From the NCBI GenBank assembly GCA_017436905.1, contig JAFSCF010000011.1, positions 42,824 through 106,823 of the forward strand: 64,000 bases of DNA. Direction: 5' to 3'. The notes beneath the pieces are model-generated. The model searched no databases, was not told where the DNA came from, and worked only from the letters and a program-made list of their open reading frames with translations. The position numbers and the translations under genes were made by a program. Below, piece by piece: positions 8,984-17,724 of this stretch (the first letter of the stretch is position 1; each line of letters opens with the position of its first letter). The stretch is from Clostridia bacterium (GTDB lineage Bacteria; Bacillota; Clostridia; UMGS1810).

Positions 8984-9301
8984 ATGAAAAAAACATTGTG
9001 TGTAGTATACTATATCCTTATGGCACTACCAATTCCTGTGTCGATGATTACGTGGATAGGAACTTTGATATCAGTAGCTAATATTAATATGATGGGTGGG
9101 GAAGGTATTATTGGAACTATCCATAGACTTGTTGCTTCGTTGTCTATGCTATTAGCGGGAACATATTTGATTCCATATGTTTATTCGTTAATTAGAATGG
9201 ATAAAGTTAGAAAGGTAACTTTTTCTATGTTTTTACCGATTATACATATAGTGATAACGGGTGTTTGTATGTATATTTGGACTTGTTTTGATAAAATTTG
9301 A
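8984..9301 (+). CDS. Small membrane protein of unknown function
   Basis: 105 residues with three or four hydrophobic segments (about residues 5-30, 45-68 and 80-100) and a short positive loop (RMDKVRKV). An AAAAGGAGAAAAG ribosome-binding site precedes the ATG. The sequence is visibly more AT-rich than the flanking tRNA-modification genes and uses A/T-ending codons. It separates trmR from trhP, which are normally adjacent, so it looks like a late insertion. I do not recognise the family. Confidence 0.65.
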   Translation: MKKTLCVVYYILMALPIPVSMITWIGTLISVANINMMGGEGIIGTIHRLVASLSMLLAGTYLIPYVYSLIRMDKVRKVTFSMFLPIIHIVITGVCMYIWTCFDKI

Positions 9302-9332
9302 TAAAATGTGATTACATGAAAAGGTGATATAT

Positions 9333-10550
9333 ATGAAAAAACCTGAACTTTTAGCACCGGCAGGAAGTTTCAATACATTAAAATATGCACTTGCATATGG
9401 TGCTGATGCAGTTTATGTAGGCGGGGAAGAGTTTTCGCTCCGAACTGCGTCGAAAAACTTCAGCCGTGCAGAACTTGAGCAGGCGGTGCGCTACACGCAC
9501 AATCTTGGCAAAAAAATATACGTAGCAGTAAACATCTTCTGCCATAATGACGACATTGCCGACCTTGAAGAATACGCAAAGTATTTAGAACTTATAGGGG
9601 TTGACGGCGTTATAATATCTGATATAGGTGCGCTTTCCGCAGTAAAGGCTGCAGCACCGAAACTTCCTATCCACATAAGCACGCAGGCAAACACCACCAA
9701 TGCATCTGCAGTTAAAGCGTGGCAGACACTCGGTGCGGTAAGGGTTGTGCCTGCGCGTGAACTTTCGCTTGACGAGATTAAAAAAATCAAAAGCGAAACA
9801 GATTGCGAGATAGAGTGCTTTATACATGGTGCTATGTGCATATCGTATTCAGGCAGATGCCTTATGAGCAACTATTTTACCGGCAGAGGTGCAAATCAGG
9901 GCGCATGTGCACACCCTTGCCGTTGGGAATATACAATTACCGAAAAAACACGTCCCGACGAGCAGATGCCCGTTGTAGAAACAGAGCGTGGCACGTTTAT
10001 ATTCAATTCAAAAGATTTGTGTATGATAGAGCACATCCCTGCCCTTATAGATGCAGGGATAGACAGTTTTAAAATAGAGGGCAGAGTTAAAAACGAACTT
10101 TACGTTGCTACGGTTGTAAGTGCATACCGTGCGGCAATCGATGCATATATGGAAAATCCCGATGCGTATAAAACAGACGAATCGGTACTCAAAGAACTTG
10201 CAAAGGTCAGCCACAGAGGGTACACAACCGGATTCTACTTTGGCAAACCCGATGCTGATGCTCATAATTTTGAAAGCAGCGAGTATATCCGTGAATACGG
10301 AATAGTAGGCGTTGTTAAAGAGTATGATGCATCGACAGGCATTGCAACTATTGAGCAGCGAAACAGATTTTTTGCCGGTGATGAACTGGAAGTACTTGTG
10401 CCGAATGGTGGATATTTTACTCAAGTAGCGCAGGATATGAAAAACGAGCGTGGAGAGGATATTGACGTTGCCCCTAATGCGCAGATGACAGTTTATATGA
10501 AAATGAGCAAACCCGTGGCGGAATTTGCAATATTGCGCAAGAAATTGTAG
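9333..10550 (+). CDS. trhP: U32-family protein, probable tRNA hydroxylation enzyme TrhP
   Basis: About 405 residues of the U32 collagenase-like family. It starts KKPELLAPAGSFNTLKYAL and has the family signature EIECFIHGAMCISYSGRCLM. Further cysteines, in GACAHPCRWEY, are likely iron-sulfur ligands. Established members TrhP/YrrO and RlhA hydroxylate RNA using prephenate-dependent chemistry; TrhP makes 5-hydroxyuridine at tRNA position 34. Proximity to trmR fits a two-step ho5U to mo5U pathway. ATG at 9333 follows AAAAGGTGAT; GTG at 9324 would overlap that site. One copy is present, whereas Bacillus has two. Confidence 0.82.
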   Translation: MKKPELLAPAGSFNTLKYALAYGADAVYVGGEEFSLRTASKNFSRAELEQAVRYTHNLGKKIYVAVNIFCHNDDIADLEEYAKYLELIGVDGVIISDIGALSAVKAAAPKLPIHISTQANTTNASAVKAWQTLGAVRVVPARELSLDEIKKIKSETDCEIECFIHGAMCISYSGRCLMSNYFTGRGANQGACAHPCRWEYTITEKTRPDEQMPVVETERGTFIFNSKDLCMIEHIPALIDAGIDSFKIEGRVKNELYVATVVSAYRAAIDAYMENPDAYKTDESVLKELAKVSHRGYTTGFYFGKPDADAHNFESSEYIREYGIVGVVKEYDASTGIATIEQRNRFFAGDELEVLVPNGGYFTQVAQDMKNERGEDIDVAPNAQMTVYMKMSKPVAEFAILRKKL

Positions 10551-10642
10551 AATTGTTATATTTTTAACAAAAAACAATCGCTATATTTGTGAAAAAATTC
10601 TTTAAAATAAAAAAGGGTTTTAAAGGTAAATATAGAATAATG

Positions 10643-10648
10643 TATAAT
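10643..10648 (+). promoter_or_regulatory. -10 element upstream of pckA
   Basis: TATAAT 48 bases before the pckA ATG. The hexamer 17 bases upstream (TTAAAG) is a poor -35, so this promoter may need an activator. Confidence 0.5.
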
Positions 10649-10695
10649 ATGGGAAAGAATCAGATTTTAATATAAATACAGGAGGAGAAACTATC

Positions 10696-12477
10696 ATGAA
10701 AACCAACAACAAAAAAGTTCTTGCTTGGCTTGACGAGATGGCTGCCATGACCAGACCTGCCGAAATCGTTTGGATTGACGGCAGCGAGGCTCAGCTCGAA
10801 GCGTTAAGAGAAGAGGCTTGCGCAACAGGGGAAATGATTAAACTTAATCAGGAAAAACTCCCCGGTTGCTACTACCACAGAACAGCAGAAAATGACGTTG
10901 CCCGTGTAGAGGACAGAACATTTATCTGCACACCCACCAAAGAAGAGGCCGGTCCCGTAAACAACTGGATGGACCCCGAAGAAATGTATGCTAAACTTAA
11001 AAAACTCTACGACGGTTCTATGGAAGGCCGTACAATGTACGTTATCCCCTATTCAATGGGTCCCGTTGGCTCACCTTTCTCAAAGATTGGTATAGAACTC
11101 ACAGACAGCATCTACGTTGTACTTAACATGGCTATTATGACAAGAATCGGTGACGCTGTTATCAACGCTCTCGGCGAAGACGGTGACTTTGTAAAATGTC
11201 TGCACGCTAAAAAAGACGTTAATCCCGAGGAAAGATACATCGTTCAGTTCCCTCAGGATTCTACAATCTGGTCAATCAACTCCGCTTACGGCGGTAACGT
11301 ACTGCTCGGTAAAAAATGCTTTGCACTCCGTATTGCATCTTACCTCGGTATGAAAGAGGGCTGGATGGCTGAGCATATGCTCATCTTAGGTTTAGAGAAC
11401 CCACAGGGCGAAGTTAAGTACATCTGTGCTGCATTCCCCTCTGCTTGCGGTAAAACAAATCTGGCTATGCTTATTCCGCCCGAGTACCTTAAAGAAAAAG
11501 GCTACAAAGTATGGACAGTTGGTGACGACATTTCCTGGCTCCGCATCGGTGATGACGGAAGACTGTACGCTATCAACCCCGAGGCTGGTTTCTTCGGCGT
11601 TGCTCCCGGTACAAGCGAAAAAACCAACTTCAACGCACTTGAAGCAACTAAAAAGAACACAATCTTTACTAACGTTGCTATCAATAACGACGACAACACC
11701 GTTTGGTGGGAAGGTCTTGATAAAAATCCGCCCGTTAATGCTACAGAGTGGAAAGGCGCTCAGGTTAACGGCGTAGAATACACAGCAGCAGGTAACAAAC
11801 TTGCTCACCCCAACTCAAGATTTACTGCACCGGCTATCAACTGCCCATGCATTTCAAAAGAGTTTGAAAACCCACAGGGTGTGCCGATTTCGGCTATCGT
11901 ATTCGGCGGCAGACGTGCTAAAACTGCTCCATTGGTATATCAGGCAAGAGATTGGGAACACGGTGTATTCGTAGGTGCTACAATGGCATCTGAAACAACC
12001 GCTGCAGCAGCAGGTGCTGTAGGTGTTGTAAGACGTGACCCAATGGCTATGAAACCCTTCGTTGGTTACAATATGGCTGACTACTTTGGTCACTGGCTCG
12101 AGATGGGCAAAAAGATGGATGCTGACAAAGCACCTAAAATCTTCCACGTTAACTGGTTCAGACAGGACGACGAAGGACACTTTATGTGGCCCGGATTTGG
12201 CGATAATATGCGTGTTCTCCTCTGGATTCTTGACCGTTGTGCAGGTAAAGTTGACGCTAACGAAAGCGAAATCGGATATCTGCCCAATATGGAAGATATC
12301 GACGTTACTGACCTTGACATTGATGCAGACGTGCTTAAAGAACTGCTTACAGTTGATAAAGATGTATGGATGGAAGATGTTAAAGACCAGAAAGAGTACT
12401 TCGCACAGTTTGGCGACAGACTCCCCGCTGAAATTGCAAAACAACTTGAGATCCTTGAGAATAACCTCAGCAAATAA
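10696..12477 (+). CDS. pckA: Phosphoenolpyruvate carboxykinase (GTP)
   Basis: 593 residues, full length for the GTP-dependent family. It interconverts oxaloacetate + GTP with phosphoenolpyruvate + CO2 + GDP. In fermentative Clostridia it often runs in the carboxylating direction. The kinase P-loop is FPSACGKTNLAML (about residue 250). The substrate/metal region GPVGSPFSKIGIELTDS and the motif VFGGRRAKTAPLV are present. AGGAGGAGAAACT precedes the ATG. Codon use is strongly biased, as expected for an abundant enzyme. It is monocistronic with a strong terminator. Confidence 0.97.
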   Translation: MKTNNKKVLAWLDEMAAMTRPAEIVWIDGSEAQLEALREEACATGEMIKLNQEKLPGCYYHRTAENDVARVEDRTFICTPTKEEAGPVNNWMDPEEMYAKLKKLYDGSMEGRTMYVIPYSMGPVGSPFSKIGIELTDSIYVVLNMAIMTRIGDAVINALGEDGDFVKCLHAKKDVNPEERYIVQFPQDSTIWSINSAYGGNVLLGKKCFALRIASYLGMKEGWMAEHMLILGLENPQGEVKYICAAFPSACGKTNLAMLIPPEYLKEKGYKVWTVGDDISWLRIGDDGRLYAINPEAGFFGVAPGTSEKTNFNALEATKKNTIFTNVAINNDDNTVWWEGLDKNPPVNATEWKGAQVNGVEYTAAGNKLAHPNSRFTAPAINCPCISKEFENPQGVPISAIVFGGRRAKTAPLVYQARDWEHGVFVGATMASETTAAAAGAVGVVRRDPMAMKPFVGYNMADYFGHWLEMGKKMDADKAPKIFHVNWFRQDDEGHFMWPGFGDNMRVLLWILDRCAGKVDANESEIGYLPNMEDIDVTDLDIDADVLKELLTVDKDVWMEDVKDQKEYFAQFGDRLPAEIAKQLEILENNLSK

Positions 12478-12489
12478 TCACTATAAATC

Positions 12490-12524
12490 AAAAAGGCTTG
12501 CGGAATATTCTGCAAGCCTTTTTT
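12490..12524 (+). terminator. Intrinsic terminator of pckA
   Basis: AAAAAGGCTTGC and GCAAGCCTTTTTT form a 12-bp stem with a 10-base loop and a T run, 12 bases after the stop codon. Confidence 0.9.
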
Positions 12525-12640
12525 AAATTACCTCTGCATCGCTCTATTATGGTTTTGGAAAAAATTCAAAACGGGATAAAAATTTGAATAAAAAACTTTA
12601 TAGAAGATTGTGCTATAACAGAGCGGTGCAGGGGTAATTT
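12525..12640. repeat. 116-bp element bounded by 26-bp imperfect inverted repeats
   Basis: The left arm (12525-12550) and right arm (12615-12640) match at 23 of 26 positions when one is complemented; they begin AAATTACC.CTGCA.CGCTCT. An inner ATTCAAA/TTTGAAT pair is also present. There is no coding capacity. It begins at the end of the pckA terminator and abuts the small-RNA unit. It could be a MITE-like remnant or part of a larger structured RNA; only one copy is seen here. Confidence 0.5.
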
Positions 12641-12655
12641 GTGTTTTTGCGCAAT

Positions 12656-12804
12656 AAAAAAGTGCGCTCCGCTGGAATGCACCGAAAAAGCGTTCCACGT
12701 ACTGTCACATACTCATATCTCACCTTTAAATGCAGATATAAACGGAACGCCTTTTACCAATAGGCATTCTCCGCATTAAAAGGTGTTACTATTCAAGTAT
12801 GTGA
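12656..12804 (-). ncRNA. Putative structured small RNA, copy A1
   Basis: Predicted minus-strand transcript of about 149 nt, from just below the promoter at 12812-12840 to a T run at 12661-12656. Helices: GTCACATACT/AGTATGTGAC (12704-12713 with 12796-12805) and a 13-bp stem (12721-12733 with 12773-12785, one mismatch). The loop segment complementary to 12744-12755 can form a 12-bp helix with the segment complementary to 12685-12696. The terminator arms are 12674-12682 and 12662-12670 (8 of 9 pairs). No minus-strand open frame follows. Promoter, loop, pairing segments and terminator are shared with copy A2 at 60313. The RNA itself is inferred, not known. Confidence 0.6.
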
Positions 12805-12811
12805 CGTGTAA

Positions 12812-12840
12812 ATTATACCATATTATATTTTAAAGGTCAA
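12812..12840 (-). promoter_or_regulatory. Promoter of small-RNA copy A1
   Basis: Read on the minus strand: TTGACC (12840-12835), a 17-base spacer, then TATAAT (12817-12812). The same promoter with the same spacing occurs in copy A2. Confidence 0.7.
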
Positions 12841-12900
12841 GAGTTGTTCGTATACAAAATTTCGACATTTTTCGCACTTAATATAATAATGGAATAAAAA

Positions 12901-13350
12901 GGGGTTCTTAGGGGTGAAACCCCTGAGCGGTTTTAGGGGTCCGGGGGAATCCGAACCCCCGGGACTTTTGGTACTTTTAGTCATAAAAGTACATTTAAAA
13001 ATTATTTTTAAAATAGATGTTTCTCCAAGGGGGACTTCCCCCTTGGCACCTACGACTCGCTTTGCTCGCTTGCATAAGTTCCACCAGCCAAATCAAAGAT
13101 TTGGGGTGTCACTTACCTTGTCGACTGATTACAGAATTGTACAAATTATATGCTCATTGCTTTTTGTCTTTTTCCACCGCACGCAATAAAAACTCATTTT
13201 ATGCGTGCTAAACCGATGCTTTATATGTAATATGGAATTAATCGCATCGGGTTTGGAAGCCAAAAAGCAATTTCACATTAATTTGTTTGCCAATTCTTCC
13301 ATAGGTCGACGTTTAAAACCATAAATCGATATGGCTTCGCAGCCATGATT
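12901..13350. repeat. Mosaic intergenic repeat, copy B1
   Basis: About 450 bp of non-coding sequence that also occurs at 34817-35205. In order: a GGGGTGAAACCCC hairpin, a TCCGGGGG...CCCCCGGGA hairpin, GTACTTTTAGTCATAAAAGTAC, a CCAAGGGGG...CCCCCTTGG hairpin, then a 191-bp sub-element bounded by GTCGAC and its flanks in inverted orientation (13120-13310). The sub-element holds two hairpins whose loops match copy B2 but whose stems do not (CCGATGC/GCATCGG; GCACGCA/TGCGTGC). Compared with B2 it has an extra segment at about 13050-13118 containing its own hairpin. Function unknown. Confidence 0.7.
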
Positions 13351-13361
13351 AAAACCCACAC

Positions 13362-13390
13362 TTGATTATTAAAAAAATATATGCTACAAT
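13362..13390 (+). promoter_or_regulatory. Promoter of the DUF1015 gene
   Basis: TTGATT (13362-13367) and TACAAT (13385-13390), 17 bases apart, 60 bases upstream of the ATG. Confidence 0.65.
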
Positions 13391-13450
13391 AAAATAGTAT
13401 AGGTGGAGAAGGACCTTTTATAAAAATCACATATATAGGAGAGATATATA

Positions 13451-14704
13451 ATGGATAAAGTGTTTTCCAAAGCGAAGATTTTGCTTCCCAAACAGGGTAC
13501 TGATATGAGCAAATGGAGTGTGGTTGCGTGTGACCAGTACACATCTGAGCCCGAATACTGGCAGGCGGTGGCAGATTTTGTTGGCGATGCTCCGTCTATG
13601 CTCAATATGGTTTTGCCTGAGGTTTATCTTGAGGCAGACGACGTTGCCGACAGAATTAAAAACATCTGCGCCGCTATGGATAAATATATTGAAGACGGTG
13701 TGCTTACAGAGAGCGAGCCGACATATATTTACGTTGAGCGCACTCAGGCAGACGGCATGGTGCGCAAAGGTATTGTCGGCAAGATTGACTTAGAGCACTA
13801 CGACTATTCCAAAGGCTCAACCTCTGCAGTGCGTGCTACCGAGGGCACAATTTTAGAGCGTATTCCCCCACGTGTACGTGTAAGAGAAAACGCACATTTA
13901 GAGTCACCCCACATTATGATATTAATTGATGATGTTGAAAAAGCGATAATTGAGCCGCTTGCAGATGAAAAAGAGAATTTAAAAAAAGCATACGACTTTA
14001 CCCTTATGCAGAATTCAGGCAGCATCAAAGGATATTTTGTGTCCGACGATATTTGCGAAAGAATTGACCGCCTCTTGGCAGAACTTTGTAACTTGGACAA
14101 ATTCAATGCAAAATACGGCGTAAACGAGTCTGCGCCTTTAGCGTTTGCAATGGGTGACGGAAACCACTCACTTGCAACGGCAAAGGCTTGTTGGGAAAAA
14201 CTAAAAGCCGACGGTGCTGACGTAAACACGCACCCTGCAAGATATGCCCTTGCCGAGATTGTGAACCTGCACGACGATGCAATGGTGTTTGAGCCTATCC
14301 ACAGAGTTTTATTCGGTGTTGACATCTGCGCATTTGAAAAATTCCTTGCAGACAACGGCGTTGCAGATGGTACAGACGGACAGACTTTTGAATATATCGC
14401 AAACGGCAATTCTAAAACGATGAGCATATCAAATCCAACAGCCAATATTGCTGTGGGCAGTTTGCAGAATTTAATTGACGAGTACCTTAAAAACAACGCA
14501 GGAACAGTTGACTATATTCACGGCGACGATGTTGTACGTGACTTTGCCGCAAAAGACGGAAATGTGGGCATACTGTTTGACGTTATGGATAAATCAGAAC
14601 TTTTTAAAACTGTTATTTTAGACGGCGCACTTCCCCGTAAAACATTTTCTATGGGCCATGCGCACGACAAAAGATTTTACACAGAGTGCAGAAAAATAAG
14701 GTGA
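13451..14704 (+). CDS. DUF1015 family protein
   Basis: 417-residue cytoplasmic protein of the DUF1015 family, recognised from its opening (FSKAKILLPKQGTDMSKWSV and VACDQYTSEPEYW), the motif ALAFAMGDGNHSLATAKACW in the middle, and GALPRKTFSMGHAHDKRFY at the end. The biochemical role is unestablished. AGGAGAG precedes the ATG. It is separated by only four bases from the dehydratase-activase gene downstream, so the two are probably co-transcribed, which may hint at a link to CoA-ester metabolism. Confidence 0.85.
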   Translation: MDKVFSKAKILLPKQGTDMSKWSVVACDQYTSEPEYWQAVADFVGDAPSMLNMVLPEVYLEADDVADRIKNICAAMDKYIEDGVLTESEPTYIYVERTQADGMVRKGIVGKIDLEHYDYSKGSTSAVRATEGTILERIPPRVRVRENAHLESPHIMILIDDVEKAIIEPLADEKENLKKAYDFTLMQNSGSIKGYFVSDDICERIDRLLAELCNLDKFNAKYGVNESAPLAFAMGDGNHSLATAKACWEKLKADGADVNTHPARYALAEIVNLHDDAMVFEPIHRVLFGVDICAFEKFLADNGVADGTDGQTFEYIANGNSKTMSISNPTANIAVGSLQNLIDEYLKNNAGTVDYIHGDDVVRDFAAKDGNVGILFDVMDKSELFKTVILDGALPRKTFSMGHAHDKRFYTECRKIR

Positions 14705-14708
14705 TAAT

Positions 14709-17642
14709 ATGTGCTATAAACTTGGCATAGACATTGGCTCCACCACATTGAAAATCGTTGTGATGGACGAAATAGGCAACATCATATACAAAAGTTACGA
14801 GCGACACTTATCCAAAGTGCGCTCCCTTTGCATGAAAAAAATTACGCAACTTAGCGACATTTTAAAAGGTAAATCCATTAAAGTTGCCATAACAGGCTCT
14901 GCAGGCTTGGGTGTTGCACAACTTAGCGGTATAGATTTTGTTCAAGAAGTATTCGCTACGGCAGGTGCTGTCGGCAGGTACTACCCTATGACCGACGTTG
15001 TTATAGAACTCGGTGGTGAGGACGCCAAGATTATCTTTTTAAAAGGCACGGTAGAGGAGCGTATGAACAGCACGTGTGCAGGCGGCACGGGTGCGTTTAT
15101 CGACCAGATGGCATCGCTTTTAAATGTTACTGCAGACGAACTTGACGAACTCGGTCTTAAACACAACGCAATCTACCCCATCGCATCACGTTGCGGCGTT
15201 TTTGCTAAGACCGACATTCAGCCGCTTATAAATCAAGGTGCACAGAAAGAGAACATCGCCGCAAGCATATTTCAGGCGGTGGTTGACCAGACTATTGCAG
15301 GGCTTGCGCAGGGTAGCCCTATAGAGGGCAATGTACTGTTCCTCGGCGGTCCTTTAGCATTTTTAAAATGCTTACGTCAGCGGTTTATAAAAACGCTTAA
15401 ATTAGACGAAGATCACGCAATTTTCCCTGATATTGCAGAGTATTTTGTGGCGCTTGGTGCGGCGGTTTATGCCGATACTTGCGAGAGAGTTTATACATAC
15501 GACGAGATATGCGCCCTGCTCTCTCAAAAAAGCGAGGAGTCTGCAGTGAACAGCCTTCCGCCGCTTTTTGAAACAAGTGAGGAGTTTGACCACTTTATTG
15601 CACGCCACAGTGCAAACGATGTTGCACAAGAGGACATTTCTTCTTATCGGGGTGATGCTTACCTCGGTATTGACGCAGGCAGTACTACCACAAAGGTATG
15701 CCTTATAAGTGAAGAAAAAAAGATTTTATACAGTTTTTACCGTTCCAACCTCGGCTCGCCGTTGGATATTATAAAAGCGGAACTTAAAAAGATATACGAA
15801 CTTTGCGGCAACCGCATAAGGATTGTTTCGTCAGCCGTTACGGGTTACGGCGAGGAACTGCTTAAAAACGCTTTCGGCATTGACTATGGCATTGTAGAAA
15901 CCGTGGCACACTATACCGCTGCAAAGCATTTTAACCCCAATGCCGACTTCATCATCGATATAGGCGGTCAGGATATTAAATGCTTCCAGATTAAAGACGG
16001 CGCAGTAAGCAGCGTTATGCTCAACGAGGCTTGCTCTTCGGGCTGTGGCTCGTTTATAGAAACATTTGCAAAATCTTTAGGCTACAGTGCAGAAGATTTT
16101 GCACAGATTGCAAACTTTGCCAAAAAACCCGTTGACCTCGGTACACGTTGTACTGTGTTTATGAACTCGTCAGTTAAGCAGGCGCAGAAAAACGGTGCAA
16201 CCGTTGCAGATATTTCCGCAGGTCTTGCCGTAAGCGTTGTAAAGAACGCTATATACAAGGTTATCCGTGCAAAGAACGCAGACGAACTTGGCAACAACAT
16301 TGTTGTTCAGGGCGGTACATTTTTAAACAACGCAGTTTTGCGCAGTTTTGAGCGTTTAATCGGCAAAGACGTTATCCGCCCCAATATTGCAGGTCTTATG
16401 GGTGCTTACGGCGCAGCGCTTTATGCACGTGCCAACAAGGGCGAAAGCACATTAATCACACGTAATGAACTGGGCGAATTCACACACACATCAAAGGCTA
16501 CAAGATGTGGATTGTGTAATAACCGTTGTTCACTTACCATAAACGAATTTTCAGGCGGAAGGAAGTTTATATCCGGCAACCGCTGTGAAAAGCCGTTAGG
16601 CGGCGGTGCAGCAAAGGATTTGCCAAACCTTTATAAATTTAAAACAGAACTTTTGCAGTCGCTAAAGTCAAAAGAGGGCAAGCGTGGCAAAATAGGCATA
16701 CCTATGGTGCTTAATATGTACGAAAACCTGCCGTTCTGGCACGAGTTCTTTACCGAACTTGGTTTTGAGGTTGTAACATCAGGTCAGTCCAGCAGAAAAG
16801 TATATGCAAAAGGTCAGCACACTATCCCGTCCGACACTGTCTGCTACCCTGCCAAAATGGTACACGGACATATTATAAACCTTATAGAGGATGGCGTTAA
16901 TAACATATTCTACCCGTGTATGACATATAATTTTGACGAAGGAATCTCCGACAACTGCTACAACTGTCCTGTGGTGGCATACTACCCCGAGAGCATTGCC
17001 GCCAATATGAATTTAAATGGCGTAAACTTTATATATCCGTACATAAAACTCAACGACAAAAAGGTATTTACCAAAAAAATTCTGGCGGCGCTTAAACAGT
17101 ATTTCCCCGATATAACCGCCAAAGAGGTCTGTCATAGTGCGGAGTGTGCGTACAGAAAATACGCAGAGTATAAAGAACAGGTTTTCAAAGCGGGTGACGC
17201 TGCTATTGCATACGCCAAGGAAAATGGTGCAAAAACGATTGTTTTAGCGGGCAGACCGTACCATATCGATAACGAAATCAACCACGGCATAGACCGTCTT
17301 GCCTCGTCACTTGGGTTTGTGGTGCTCTCCGAAGATTGCATACGTCCTGCAGGCAAGCCCGACCTTGCCGTTTTAAACCAGTGGACATACCATGCCAGAA
17401 TGTACAATGCGGCTGAATTTGTAACCACGGCAGAAAACACTCAACTGGTACAGTTGGTGTCGTTCGGTTGCGGGATAGATGCCGTAACAAGCGACGAAGT
17501 GCGTGACATTCTGCGCAGTAGAGGAAAACTGTATACGCAGATTAAAATTGACGAGATTAACAACCTCGGTGCAGTAAAGATAAGAATAAGAAGCCTGCAG
17601 GCTGCCATGGACGACAACCTGAGCGCAGCCGAAACAATATAA
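14709..17642 (+). CDS. Acyl-CoA dehydratase activase, two BcrAD/BadFG ATPase domains plus DUF2229
   Basis: 977 residues. Two actin-like ATPase domains of the 2-hydroxyacyl-CoA dehydratase activator family begin at about residue 3 (LGIDIGSTTLKIVVM) and residue 323 (YLGIDAGSTTTKVCL). Each has its helix-capping cysteine motif (NSTCAGGTGAFIDQM; ACSSGCGSFIETF). A DUF2229-type cysteine-containing domain follows (GLCNNRCSLTIN; SDNCYNCPVVAYYPES). Family activators use ATP to push an electron from a [4Fe-4S] cluster into a dehydratase. In many Clostridia this region and the next gene form one protein of about 1,400 residues. The substrate is unknown. Confidence 0.85.
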   Translation: MCYKLGIDIGSTTLKIVVMDEIGNIIYKSYERHLSKVRSLCMKKITQLSDILKGKSIKVAITGSAGLGVAQLSGIDFVQEVFATAGAVGRYYPMTDVVIELGGEDAKIIFLKGTVEERMNSTCAGGTGAFIDQMASLLNVTADELDELGLKHNAIYPIASRCGVFAKTDIQPLINQGAQKENIAASIFQAVVDQTIAGLAQGSPIEGNVLFLGGPLAFLKCLRQRFIKTLKLDEDHAIFPDIAEYFVALGAAVYADTCERVYTYDEICALLSQKSEESAVNSLPPLFETSEEFDHFIARHSANDVAQEDISSYRGDAYLGIDAGSTTTKVCLISEEKKILYSFYRSNLGSPLDIIKAELKKIYELCGNRIRIVSSAVTGYGEELLKNAFGIDYGIVETVAHYTAAKHFNPNADFIIDIGGQDIKCFQIKDGAVSSVMLNEACSSGCGSFIETFAKSLGYSAEDFAQIANFAKKPVDLGTRCTVFMNSSVKQAQKNGATVADISAGLAVSVVKNAIYKVIRAKNADELGNNIVVQGGTFLNNAVLRSFERLIGKDVIRPNIAGLMGAYGAALYARANKGESTLITRNELGEFTHTSKATRCGLCNNRCSLTINEFSGGRKFISGNRCEKPLGGGAAKDLPNLYKFKTELLQSLKSKEGKRGKIGIPMVLNMYENLPFWHEFFTELGFEVVTSGQSSRKVYAKGQHTIPSDTVCYPAKMVHGHIINLIEDGVNNIFYPCMTYNFDEGISDNCYNCPVVAYYPESIAANMNLNGVNFIYPYIKLNDKKVFTKKILAALKQYFPDITAKEVCHSAECAYRKYAEYKEQVFKAGDAAIAYAKENGAKTIVLAGRPYHIDNEINHGIDRLASSLGFVVLSEDCIRPAGKPDLAVLNQWTYHARMYNAAEFVTTAENTQLVQLVSFGCGIDAVTSDEVRDILRSRGKLYTQIKIDEINNLGAVKIRIRSLQAAMDDNLSAAETI

Positions 17643-17724
17643 TCCGAACCCGCCTAAAATGGCGGAATTTCGGAATCTTTCGGATTGCTGTCATTGACAG
17701 GCTTAAAGTAAGGAGGTGTCTGCC

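Noticed and set aside
12656..12804. Small-RNA copies as 6S RNA
   Set aside because: 6S RNA has one long hairpin with a large central bubble. Here the loop is complementary to a downstream terminator region and there are two copies, which does not fit.
12901..13350. Small genes in the mosaic repeat
   Set aside because: Short frames there (60-90 codons) have no ribosome-binding sites, run through several hairpins and are not conserved in the second copy.
13804..14496. Long minus-strand frame inside the DUF1015 gene
   Set aside because: It is a low-complexity Ser/Ala-rich shadow of the plus-strand gene without a ribosome-binding site or family resemblance.
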